Assembly (NCBI GenBank): GCA_964030785.1
Contig: OZ034968.1
Span: forward strand, 51,843,730-51,907,729
Reading direction: 5' to 3'
DNA: 64,000 nt
Source of the DNA: Siderastrea siderea
Taxonomy: Eukaryota; Cnidaria; Anthozoa; Scleractinia; Rhizangiidae
The stretch's first letter is position 1. The number at the start of each line of letters is the position of its first letter. Shown here piece by piece: positions 44,560 through 55,019 of the stretch. The notes under the pieces were generated by a model that was not told the origin of the DNA, did not search any database, and worked only from the letters and a program-made list of their open reading frames with translations. A program made the position numbers and the translations under genes.

Positions 44560-45378
44560 GAGAAAGGGGCATGTTAAGGTAGGCTCTTCGCTACGTAAGA
44601 AGCTCTCTAATTGTGAAGCCTCTGTCTGCCATGACATGGTCTCCTCCCTCAACCAGTTCCGAAATCCCACCATTCTGAGTGAGGTTTTGTTCGCTAGTAC
44701 TTCCACTCCACAGTTTCTTCAGGTTCTCGGCCAAAGGTTTCAAAAGATTAAATATTGCCATCAGACAAGCCATAGTTGGAATTCCCTGTGTAGAATTTCA
44801 CAGAATGGTCATCTTTCAACACGTCCATGAAAGTTTGCATCTTAATGCTGTCTTGTCATTGAGTTTGTTTGGAAGTGTTTTGTTCTCAGTTCTTAGCTTT
44901 GCCACATTTTGGGTAAGATCCTCCATTTGTTGTTGGTCGATGTCCATTTGGCAAGAAACGGAAACATACTCTTTTACTTCGTTAGCGTTTATGACAGTTT
45001 GAGAAGAGCTAATTACATTAGCTTTGTTATCCTTTGGGGTGTAGTCGTGATCCCTCAGACTAACAACAGGCGACACAAAATTTTCGCGGGAACCATTACG
45101 TTGTTGTCTTCGCTGTATTTCGTTTCCTTTGCTCATTCATCCATTTTGTCGCAACTGAACCCTCTTGCTAATTTTGTAATTCCAAACAGGGTCTTGAGGA
45201 TGTGTTTGGTCTTGAAATGCTCGGAGCACATATGCGGACCCAAACTCCTTATCTGAGTGCGACGACAAAAAGTGCTCCATTTCTTTCTAAGCTTTTCTTC
45301 GCTCGGGAAGTCGAAAAAGTTGAGGTCTGGCCTTTTTTTAGAATTATGTTTACACACAGAGATTGCACAGTATCTCAT
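44560..45378 (-). pseudogene. THAP zinc finger fused to a DDE_Tnp_4-like transposase (deleted)
   Basis: The minus strand starts at 45378 with a THAP domain: RYCAISVCKHNSKKRPDL, FFDFPSEEKLRKKW, then MCSEHFKTKHI, giving the C2CH pattern C-x4-C ... C-x2-H. A frameshift at about 45136 leads to a linker and coiled coil (MEDLTQNVAKLRTENKTL). Then a short transposase piece (GIPTMACLMAIFNLLKPLAE) is joined directly to LWSGSTSEQNLTQNGGISEL and HVMADRGFTIRELLT, with the last catalytic region. Most of the catalytic core between those pieces is missing. THAP plus this DDE domain is a frequent cnidarian and fish transposon protein; THAP binds the element ends. Confidence 0.75.
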
Positions 45379-46250
45379 TTTTAACTTACAGTTGCTCTAG
45401 CTAGCTATACTTTCAAAATAGGTGCACAAACAATTCGAAGCTAGGCTATTAAAGCACAACTCCACAGACCCAGTGCTGGGTACAACCAGTGAATCTCCCC
45501 GCCCCCCCCCCCCCCTCTTTTCCCTTTTTTATGAAAACTTTTTAGACAAACATTAAACGAGAAAACATAAGGAAAAACGTACGTTGTAGTGTCAGTGTCA
45601 TTGGACTTTGAACATTTTTCTCCTCAGTTTCCTTTCATGATAATCTAATAGATTGATGTTAATAGACTTGTAGTATTTCCATACCAAAAAATAGGGGCCA
45701 ACTGAGATAGAGACAATGTTTCAAAATATGATTTAATTTTTAAAAATTTCAAGTTTTCAAGCCAGTTTCTTTGGTCCTCCGAACTGGTCGATTTTACCTT
45801 GGCCATCTCGGGCTTCTGTGTTTGCAAGACTATGAAATAAATAAAAAGTATGGGAGAAGAAATGTTTGTTATTTTTAAAGAAAGTAACTTCAGTAGACAA
45901 ATTTGGCCGTGATTGTATGTTCGTGTGAAACAATACAGACATATCCTGTTTAGCAAGCCTTCGAGAGCATTCAGTGTTTCCAGATGCTCTTGCAGGCTAG
46001 CGAACCATTCAACTTTAAACAGCTCTAGCTGCAACATTTACTCTTTTTTTCTGCTTTGAGGAAAACTTCGTTATGCTGAGCAGGGAAATGGAGATTTACT
46101 GGTTTCTAGTCGTTCTCTTATCATTGGTTGCTCGCGTAGAAATCTGACAGCAACCACCTGTGAAGGTCACAGCTATCATAAATGAGTCTCAGAAACACTC
46201 TGGCTTAAGAACTTTAGTCTGAGCAAGAATCATCTACACTCACAACTTAC
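45379..46250 (-). other. Possible exons of an unidentified gene, otherwise no gene
   Basis: Candidate minus-strand exons are 45797-45832 (TTATTTCATAG before it, CCAAG|GTAAAA after it) and a segment around 46030-45950 (LELFKVEWFASLQEHLETL). Phases could not be joined to the exons at 46251-46905. There is also a C14 tract near 45500. Confidence 0.3.
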
Positions 46251-46905
46251 CAGGGTGCGAGGTAATTCATCTGCGAACTCTCCTGAAAAACAGTATAAAA
46301 TTATAAAAACTATAATATTATATTTGAAATATAATATATACACAACATCTCCGATTTCAAGTGCTACAAGCCGGCCAGTATGAAGAAATAACAAGTACTT
46401 CGTATTTGACGAACAATGAAAACTAACCAAAAGCTTCTACTGTCCTTGAAAAAGGTTTTTCTTTTGCTAGTGTACGCAATCTTATGTTCTTTTCTAATTT
46501 ACTGTTATACAATTTACTTCTACTTACAGCGTCTAATTGGGCTAAATACCCCTCAAGGTGCCCGCCCATTTCCTCCAAGAAATCAGCGACTTGGCCGTCA
46601 GTGAATGTTAGCTGCACAACAAAGTTTGTTTCGAGCTTAAATCCCAAGAATGTGGTGCATTTTGATCGGTAAAATGAGCTATTCAAACCTCTCTCAATTC
46701 TTGTAGGTGTCCAGCACTCATTTTGCAGTCTGTCACACATTTGCAGTTCTAAGTGACAAGTAAATTCACCAGAAATGTAAACCACAGCTTGGGTACGAGT
46801 CAGGTGGACGAACTCTGTTTGTGCCTGGTTGTTTGTGCTAGTCATCACACTGACCTTGCAAGGGGAGGATTTGAGAAATGGTGACAGTTCTTGGACGTGT
46901 CTCAT
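46251..46905 (-). CDS. Two candidate exons of an unknown gene
   Basis: Exon A (46905-46528) may begin with ATG, follows ATTGTAACAG, and is open for exactly 126 codons to a perfect donor GCT|GTAAGT. It contains AVVYISGEFTCHLELQMCDR, RGLNSSFYRSKCTTFLGFKL and TFTDGQVADFLEEMGGHLEG. Exon B (46282-46251, 32 bases) lies between ATACTGTTTTTCAG and CCTG|GTAAGT and would read ESSQMNYLAP. The splice borders are among the best in the window. The cysteine-containing first exon resembles nothing I can name, so function is unknown. Confidence 0.45.
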
Positions 46906-47226
46906 CTGTTACAATGTAGTATTATTGGTTTGGACATTTCCACTGTTGATCCATTTTCACCACATACATAAACTCAACATAGGATTTAAATAGTGTAAAA
47001 ATAATAAATGTATCTTTCATTTTTGTGAATCTTGCAATAGATACAACTGTTGTTTGAGGTGGCTTCCTTCATTTCCAGGGCTACGAGGAGGAACTCTTGA
47101 AAACTGAAAATTGTCAGTGTCAGTATTATTGTAGTTCTTGATCAAGAATCGGAGACGTAGGTTGCTCGTACACACACATTTGTTAGCGAAGCAAAAGGTG
47201 AAGTGAAATATACACGATGAATAATT
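46906..47226. other. No gene seen
   Basis: AT-rich sequence without recognised structure. Confidence 0.4.
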
Positions 47227-47326
47227 AACAATTATTCTTTGAAATCAAAGTGTATAGTGGGAGAATATTTACAGCGCTCCATAAATATTCTGCCACTATT
47301 CACCGAGATTGAAAAGAATAATTGTT
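47227..47326. mobile_element. MITE, 100 bp, 13-bp TIRs
   Basis: Ends AACAATTATTCTT and AAGAATAATTGTT are perfect inverted repeats. Inner words AGTGGGAGAATATTTA and TAAATATTCTGCCACT also pair. It shares its outer 11 bases with the MITE at 32528-32643 but not its interior. Non-coding. Confidence 0.8.
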
Positions 47327-47499
47327 TTAGTATATACACACAAAGTGATCTCAACAACAGAAGGAAACCATTTTTAAAAAAAGCCGATTTATTTAAGATC
47401 TTAATTCATACGTGGAAAACCTGCAAGCACTACAAAACATGCACAAAACTATTTACAGAATCTTCAAGCATGCAAATCTAGTTGAACAAAGGACAAAGG

Positions 47500-47977
47500 A
47501 TCCATCTGAAATTATACCACGTGCGCAGGACTGTGGTGAAACTGGATGTTTTCTTTTGCAAAGACATTCTCCTGAATATTTGTGGAGGTGCTTGGTTGAA
47601 TAGCACTTGATGCTGCTGCCGATGAACCTGCGGTGTTCATTTCTGCCAATGCCAGGTGAAGAGCAACTTGGCGGTCGGATTTGCTTTGATTGATGAAATC
47701 TGTGGTTGCCAAGGTCATGTCCTGAAACTGCTCGCACGTTGGATTCCAAGCTTGCATCGCTTTTATGGCCCGTGACAGCTCTGATATGGCGATTTTTCAT
47801 GTTCCTCGAACACAAAATATTAATATTAATAGTAATGATGATCATGTCTTTATTTATCCTGATAAAAAAAACGATCGGCTGAACACAGAGGAATAGCTGG
47901 TAGAAACCGGTGATCAGCAATATAAATAATCAAAATACATATAAAAATAAGAAAAGTCTAAAACATGTAAAAGTTGA

Positions 47978-48036
<59 letters not shown>

Positions 48037-49200
48037 TATACATATATGTATACATATATATATGTATATCTATATCTATATCTATAAATATATATATATA
48101 TATATTCACATCAACTGTTAAATCGAGGTAACCCAATGCAATATGTAACTATATTATGTACAAAAATACAGAGGTGCAAAAGAAAGAACAATGCTTTTTA
48201 ACAGTACAAACATGTTGCTTGTGATCAAATTCCAAGAAGTACTTAAAAAACAGTTTAAATACTAGAGATTGTACTCAGTTCTCTTAACTCTTTCGGTAGA
48301 TCTATTCCAGTCCTTCGCAATGGGAAACTTAAACGATGACTGTCCCATTGCTGAGGACATAGTATCTCCTGAATTTAATAAATAAGCATCCCTATAAGGT
48401 CCATTTAGGTCCATAATATGGTGTATTGGAAGGTCTATTTTACGGTGGTCGACCTGACGCAGTGACTGGTGACGGAGGGTTGGCCGATAGTGTTGCGGCC
48501 TAGTGGTATCGTAGAATACCAGGTGACATTGGAAGATGAATTAAATTTGGCACCACTTAAGAGCTTCTGAGACAGCACTTCATATTTCGGATTCAAATGT
48601 GACAGGTATGCCTTCACTACAGCTACTGGACAATGAGCGAGTCCTTGCTTTGAAACATCTTCCTGTCAGATGGGCTGCCCTTGCCAACTGAACCGGCTTG
48701 GTGATTTTTTTGTTGAAAATACTACTCCTGGCCATTTTCTTTTGAGCTCATAATATTGCAGGCCGGAATTTGGGGTTTTGGAAAGCTTCAAACTTGATTT
48801 TGTCAGTTGCTGCTGGTTTTCTCGCCTTCTTCAACCAAAGTAGAGTGTCATCAAAAAGCGCACTTTCTTGTTGTGAGCTTCATAACACTTCGCTACAGCT
48901 TCCACTGTTAATGCGGGTTTATGGTCCATGGAACATATTTTACCTGATTTACTCAGAGACTTCTGTGAGGAATTGAGCGCTTTGTTTCTGTGAACTCAGT
49001 GTTGCCAATTATTGAGAATGGCTTTTTGTTTGGTGTCTATCAATGGCGGCTCTCAAACTGAGGTGAGCGTAGCTTTGTTGTAATATGACCCATCGTGTTT
49101 CCTTGCAGCCATGTAGAACTTTCTTAAACATTTGTTTCATTCTTTTTTCTTTCCATCTCCTCAATTTCGGTAATAAGTTCGTTTTGCTTGGCAAACCAAT
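47500..49200 (-). pseudogene. Second tyrosine recombinase remnant (DUF3504/Crypton-like)
   Basis: On the minus strand decayed pieces are collinear with this family. 49000-48700 has scattered words such as MDHKPALTVEAVAKCYE and TLYFG in mixed frames. 48660-48435 has HCPVAVVKAYLSHLNPKYEV, PLGRNTIGQP and SHCVRSTTV (the HxxR motif). After a gap of about 600 bases, 47810-47500 has NRHIRAVTGHKSDASLES followed by a shift and TCEQFQDMTLATTDF. The place of the nucleophile tyrosine is disrupted (reads SLESN at a frameshift). The gap between the last two pieces contains the TATACA microsatellite, so it may be an intron or an insertion. Confidence 0.6.
47981..48112. repeat. TATACA and TATA microsatellite
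   Basis: About ten consecutive TACATA-type units followed by alternating TA and TATATC units. Confidence 0.95.
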
Positions 49201-49513
49201 CTACAAAGTAAAAATACTCATAATGAGACAAAGTGTAGTTGTGAAGATTGTTGCATTTTTAGCAATAATCACCTGGAGAACAGATAAGCCACTGGTTTGC
49301 AAAATATCGTCTTCTCTTACCTTTGAAAACTTTCAGGCCAAATTTCGTAGCTTTCTTGGTGTTTTCTGGTACAGCATCTTCTTGTATTCCCAGGATTTCC
49401 GATTCAGAAATGCTGGCGAAATGTGAGAGTGAATAATGCTCATTGGCCAGGATAGCGAACCAATCAGATTGCTTGAAACACCAAGATCACCGAGTGTGAA
49501 TGTACTAATAAAT
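49201..49513. other. No gene seen (may include LTR body)
   Basis: The lower-coordinate end of the minus-strand Ty3 LTR probably lies in here, but its exact end is not visible. Confidence 0.35.
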
Positions 49514-49609
49514 TTTACATCTACTTCTCATGCAGTGGCCTAGGCACTACTAATATGATTGCCGCAGGCCGAAACTGGAAACTCAGCAATATCACGACAT
49601 CCCCCTTTT
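49514..49609 (-). repeat. Start of the 3' LTR and polypurine tract of the minus-strand Ty3 element
   Basis: On the minus strand AAAAGGGGGA (49609-49600) is followed by TGTCGTGATATTGC (49599 down), the form of a polypurine tract followed by an LTR start. A related sequence lies inverted at 54812-54885. Confidence 0.6.
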
Positions 49610-49699
49610 CCAAGGTAAACAACAACAAACTATAACAAATAAATGCTCAACAGTTCAAAGCATTCTAATTCCTGGTACATGATACACATTGCATTCTCA

Positions 49700-52600
49700 T
49701 AAGTTCAGTCTCTGGAGCCTTAACTCTCCTACTGGATCTACGATGTGGTGGGGCAGGAGCAGGGTCTGCAGTCGAGCTAGGAGACAGATTCTGGTTCAGT
49801 CGAAGAACACCCAGCACTTTCGGGGGGAAACAAAGTCAATGCTTGCTTTACATTCTTGTAAGGTAGAGTCAGCAACAGGAATATCCTCGGGGACCTCACT
49901 TTGGGAGAACTGAAAAGGCTATCCAGTCCTGTGGAGATGGTGATGGTTTCTTCGAAGTAGTCCACCTTTCTCAGTGGCTACCGCATAAGAGCATGGGGTA
50001 TCCGCAACATGCTGGACAATACCTGGCTCTCCTGTATTGCTGGATGGATTGGAAATGCGAACATGGTCTTCTGGGAAGAGTGGACGGAGTGGCTGCTTGG
50101 CTGTCTTATCGTATTGCCTTTTTTCTGCTTGTCTTGTCTGACTTGGAGCTTAGCACTGATGTCTCCATTCGCAGAGAACGAGGGCTTTGAGACAGCTGGC
50201 AGGTTTGTCTGATACATTCGGCCATTCAGGAGTCCTCGATTGATGGCAAATTGTGACTAAGTGGGGTGCTATGGAGATGGAGCATTGCCATATGAGGATC
50301 CTGTCCAGACTCCTTACATTTTTGTATATCTTTCACAATCTGCACCGTCCTCTCAATCAAACCATTGGACTGAAAATAGAGTGGGCTTGATGTGACGTGA
50401 CGGAACCCACAACTGTGGCTGAACTCTATTACAACTTTCGCCCGGTTTAAATATGTTGTTCAAAAATGGGGCATACCGGTGGCTACTTGACACCAAAGGC
50501 CCGTTAATTTACTCCTCGGTAAGTTCGAGTTATTGTCGAGTTTTCTCGGATGAAAGAGCTGAGTATCTTCGGATTTATTGGGTTCAAACGTATGAATAGG
50601 ATTTGTGACTTTTGGGCGGCGATTCTGTGGGTGTATTTCAAAAGAATCCAACAATGGGGCCTAATTACGGTCCCTCGAGTGCGTATCCTTTTGTTCTTTA
50701 AAACGTGGTGTTCTACAAAAAAAAATGTCACCTCGCATTTCCATCTCTTTCCATCTAAAAACGTTTCGCTGAAAAGCGACAAAAGTAATATCAGTTTATT
50801 ATTCAGATGTGTTTTGCAAGCTTGAGAATGAGGGTTTAAATGGGATTTTTCATTCAGTTTTGCCGGAGAAACGCTTTATTCGGTAAATTACAATGCAATT
50901 TGCCGCCGGCATTGAAAACCGCGGTGACATGTCTTCGGTCACGTCTGAATGAATTTGCTTTCGCTCGTGAGGTGGAAGTCAATTTGAAAGCGTAAAAACG
51001 GAAATATTTATTTGTAGTTATTTGTTACCGACTGTTTGCTAAGCTTTTCATTATATTAGTTTATTTAAGCTTAACAATCAGATACTGTCAAACGACAAAT
51101 TGCAAAGAAATGAGTTTGTTTGGATTCGAGTGACTGCACTTGTCAAAACAACAGATGATATATTCTTATGCAAATACAAATATAACGCAGGCTTTAAAAT
51201 AACAAAGTTATTCGCGTGGCTCACTCACTTATTCTCAACTGTTAGTGTAATATAATGTAATAGAATGTTTGCGAGTGTTTTGGACTGTTCACGCCGCATG
51301 TTGCATTCATGTCAATTTCCCAACCTTTCCACGTGCATGCTTTGAGCTTTTCACGACCTTTCTTACAAAATAAATTTATATCTGCATAAACAATAGGATT
51401 TGGAAAAATCAATCAAGCAGGAATCTTGAAACAAAGCAAAGATATCGCACCTAACATCAAAGGGTTTGCGCTCGTGAACAGCCAGCTGCATTTTCGGAAA
51501 GTAATCGGTCCATGAGTTTTGAATATTCAATGAGAAAGAACAATAGCGGGAAGATATGAATAATAATCGACCCACAAAATGTGGGTACACACTTAAACCG
51601 CGGCAAAGTTGTCATGCTTGGAAGCCAGCAGATGCGTAATGGGAACCGTTGTCTGTAACAAGTTTGCTGTGGATCCCATGTTCTTCAAAGATACACTTGA
51701 GGTGTGCAATGACTGTTGGTGACTGTAATAGTCAGTTACTACCAAGTAGTAAGTATTGTTCCAGTAGAAAATATCAGACCATAACGTAGGCCGCAGCTTC
51801 TGGGGCACATCATGAGGCACCAGGGGTTCCTTGGCATTTAACTGCTGGTGACGCTGACACAGGAGGCAACTCTTAACCATTTAATCAAAGTCTCTTTTTG
51901 ATGTTTGCCCAGAACACTGACCCCTTAGCTCTGAGCTTGCATTTCTCAGCTCCCTGATGGGCATAATTTAGTTGCCGCAGAACACCAGGCTGTAGCAACT
52001 TAAGGATGATGATACGTGTGCCTCTACGGATCAAACCATCTGCTACAGTCAGCTCATCACGGTAGTTCCAGTAAGCATGAAGATGGGCAGGGCAATCAGA
52101 TCTGTTCTCAGGCCATCCACCCATAAACACTTCACGCAAAGCTGACAGAGTTGTATCCTTGGCAGTTTCTTCCCGTATCTGACCCACCCTTGTTGGGCTC
52201 GCATTGAGATTTTGATGGATCTCATACACAGACACATCTAGGCCTTGTACAGCTTCACCGTGACAGGAACTGATCCTTGAAAGGGCGTCAGCGACAGGTA
52301 TGTCCTTTCCAAGGACGTACTTGATTTGTGTGTCATACTTCTGTATGCTCAGCATCAATCTAACAATGTGGGGAGGTGTGCTTGCCAGGTGCTTTCTAAA
52401 GTTAGCTTCAAGAGGTTTATGATCCAGAATCCACCACAACAGGCCTGCTGTAAGCACAATAATAGAACTTTTCTAGGCCGAAAAGGACAGCTGACATCTC
52501 CCTCTCGATTCTGGAGTAACGACTCTCTGTCTTGGACAGCAACTTGCTTGCAAACTCCACTGGGCCATTAGCTTGTAGGAGAACTGCACCTACCTAAACC

Positions 52601-53290
52601 CCTCTGTGAGGCGTCCACCTGAATAGTTACAGGCTGGGCACTGTCAAAGTATTGCAGCGCTGTAGCAGCTGCGATATGTTTTTGATCGGGTCTACAGCAA
52701 ACTGGTAATGTGCACCCCAAGTGAATTCACTTGTTTTCTTGGTTAGTTCGCAAAGGTCAGCTGCTGTAGTTTTCAGGTTGGGAATAAAGCGGCTCAAGAA
52801 CTGGTCCATTCCAAGAAATGTCTGCAGGTCCATAAGGCTGGATGATAGGTCCATGGACAGAGTAGAGTCAATCTTCCTTGGATCAGGCTGAAGACCTTCA
52901 GCACCAATAACATGACCAAAGAAGGGAATACAGGTGCACCTGAATTTCCTGTCTGTAAGTGAAAGTGCAGGTTGGTCTCACGGCACGTTGGAGAACAGCA
53001 CGAAGGTTTTCATCATGGTCAATAAAGTCACTGTTGTAACCATATACAACAATGTCATTTGCGATTCCAGTTACACCTGGTTAATCGTCGAAAGTTTCAT
53101 CAACCTTCCTTTGGAAGACGTCTTGTGCACAAATTAAACTAAAGGGTAATCGCAGAAATCTATACCTTCCAACCGGTGAGTTGAAGGTGGTATAGAGTGA
53201 GCTTTCCTGCTCTAGAATAAAGTTGCAATAACCACTGTGCGCATCCAGGATTGAGAAACATTTCACGCCATTAAGCTAAGATTCCCTTCG
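49700..53290 (-). pseudogene. Ty3/gypsy pol, minus strand, interrupted
   Basis: From its 5' side the minus strand has RT pieces: LDAHSGYCNFILEQESSLYT at about 53250, YGYNSDF where the catalytic aspartates belong, and the thumb segment LQTFLGMDQFLSRFIPNL. RNase H follows (WILDHKPLEANFRKHLAS), then VADALSRI, a zinc region with a changed first His (NYAHQGAEKCKLRAKG, CLLCQRH) and integrase core WSDIFYWNNTYYLVVTDYYS. The core is cut at 51613 by an insertion. After it, at 50430, the chain resumes with GFRHVTSSPLYFQSNGLIER and a C-terminal tail. Many stops and shifts occur. It belongs to the same broad family as the element at 1-2084. Confidence 0.82.
50431..51612. mobile_element. 1.18-kb TIR element inserted in the Ty3 integrase
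   Basis: The left end ACAACTTTCGCCCGGTTTAA and the right end TTAAACCGCGGCAAAGTTGT are inverted copies with three mismatches. They fall exactly where the integrase frame is interrupted. The interior has no recognisable protein, so this is a non-autonomous DNA transposon. The target duplication is unclear, so the exact ends may shift by a few bases. Confidence 0.6.
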
Positions 53291-53299
53291 TGACTAGCG

Positions 53300-53665
53300 A
53301 ATCCAACCCTTTTTCAAGGGTTCCTTGAGGGCTTCCGGAACTCTGCATGAAGGATGCAGCCTCATTCTTGTCCTGTTGATTTGTTAGCGAATACCTGGCT
53401 TTGCGAGGGTCCAGTTCCAGACAACTTTTCATGTCAGTGGATGGGTTACCCATTTCCAGAGCACACTTTTCGCAACAGCTTTCTTTATCCATTCAATTTT
53501 GTGGGCTAGCACCGTCTCGTTATAAAGGTCATAGCATTCGGGTAGGTGCTGCCTCTTTCGCTGCAGATCAGGGTCTTCTGACATGCAGATTCGCTTGCTA
53601 GGTTGATGGAAGTCTAATGCCTTCCAGAAATATATCAGGTTGCCGAGTCTTTCAAAAAGCTAGTC
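53300..53665 (+). pseudogene. DIRS/Ngaro-type tyrosine recombinase fragment
   Basis: The plus strand encodes LALRGSSSRQLFMSVDGLPI, SRAHFSQQLSLSIQFCGL and YKGHSIRVGAASFAADQGL (HxxR). A frame change leads to SDMQIRLLG, a stop, and WKSNAFQKYIRLPS, with the conserved Trp and the nucleophile Tyr. The stop replaces a residue just before the Trp. This is the C-terminal end of a DIRS-like recombinase that integrates circular intermediates. The DIRS RNase H remnant 1.5 kb downstream is on the opposite strand, so they do not come from one simple insertion. Confidence 0.7.
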
Positions 53666-53755
53666 AGTGGCAAAGAACAACTTGCAGGAGCAGCTGTTCT
53701 ATGATAATTTCTTCCATGTAATTAAAAATTTCAATTTTGTTTGTCTCTGTTGGAC
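53666..53755. other. Flank of the recombinase fragment
   Basis: No structure seen. Confidence 0.3.
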
Positions 53756-54060
53756 AGCTTGCATGGGTGGCTGTGTCATCAGGGCCTTGTTTCATTGAGA
53801 AACTAGCCATAGTCATTTTATAATTTGTTGTCTTTGGTGCGTAGCTTACATGGGCAACTATTTGATCAGAGGCTTATCATCTGTTGATAATCTAGTTGTG
53901 GTTAGTTTCTGCTGAAGAGCTTGCAAGGGCGGCTATTTCATCAGAGCTGTATGGATAGCTTGTGGGGCAGCTATTTTTGCGCCGGGGACAAAAGGTAATT
54001 TTAAAGCATCAATTGTATGTAGACAGCTTGCATGGGCGGCTGATTCACTAGATTGACGTT
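53756..54060. repeat. Degenerate repeats of AGCTTGCATGGGCGGCT
   Basis: Five related words start near 53756, 53842, 53918, 53957 and 54024, most followed by TATTT or TGATTC and CATCAGAG-like sequence. Spacing is uneven (39-86 bases). Confidence 0.6.
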
Positions 54061-54255
54061 GTACATGCCTTTGTATCCTTAGTGTAGTTTTTAGGTCAAT
54101 GAAGCTGACCCCCTTTTGGTCCTGCACTTGCCTGGGGTGGGGCAGCATACATGTTTGCATAACATATGCTTTTGGCGTTTTTGGTGCCCTCACCTTTACT
54201 GGGCCAGACTATGTATCATTAATTTTTCAATGAAATGTGATATTTTAATAAAAGC

Positions 54256-54279
54256 GGCTATGGGCCTTTGCCCATAGCC
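54256..54279. repeat. Perfect 10-bp hairpin after AATAAA
   Basis: GGCTATGGGC and GCCCATAGCC flank a CTTT loop. AATAAA lies immediately before at 54246-54251. It could mark the 3' end of an element transcript. Confidence 0.75.
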
Positions 54280-54811
54280 ATACAGTACCAATCATATATG
54301 TTTCTCCTGCTGCCCAGTAAACAGAGCCCAGGCAAGGCAGTTTTGGGGGTCAGTTTCATTGAGGGTTGAAGAGAAAAGGCATAAATAGAATTTTAAGTGA
54401 AGAAATGATCATCACTGTGCAACACATTAGGAGCTTATCAATTCTAGCCTAGACAATAGGAAGTTGTAAAGGGGAAGGAAGAACATGAGACCTTAAAAGC
54501 ATAACTTTGAAATGTCATTAGAGATGTCAACAACCTAATAGATGATGGCCACATGATCATTGATGGGAGAAACATTTCACTGGAGTTCTTCTTAGGAGGC
54601 GACTACAAGGTGATTGTTGTAATATACTAATTATTACACTTAAAACACATACATTTTTAGATACAGACCACCTTGGCAGTGTTTTTATTCCTGGTTTGCA
54701 TTAATAGGGAAGAACAACCAAGAAACAACGGCATTTAGGTTAAAAGGAACAATTTACAAAAAAATTGATAATAGTCTTCAGACAGAGTTATATACTTATT
54801 GTTATATTTCT
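54280..54811. other. No gene seen
   Basis: AT-rich, without a recognised frame or repeat. Confidence 0.4.
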
Positions 54812-54885
54812 TAGTTTCTGGTTCTGGCCTGCGGTAATCATATTAGTAATGCCCAGGCCACTGCATGAGAAGTAGATGTAAAATC
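54812..54885 (+). repeat. Inverted copy of the Ty3 LTR segment
   Basis: GGCCTGCGGTAATCATATTA and GCATGAGAAGTAGATGTAAA correspond, as an inverted copy, to 49514-49590. This looks like a fragment of a second LTR of the same family in the opposite orientation. Confidence 0.7.
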
Positions 54886-55019
54886 GGTAGAGTCATGGCT
54901 CTTTAAGCGGAAACCCACCTTACAATAGCCTTTAAGCATTAGACGGATCTGCAAAACCCATGAGCTTATGACTGTAACACAGTGCAGACACACAAGTGGT
55001 GACCGTGCATGGTGCATAT

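Noticed and set aside
47981..48112. Possible CRISPR-like array at the TATACA repeats
   Set aside because: Units are contiguous 6-mers without spacers; it is a microsatellite.
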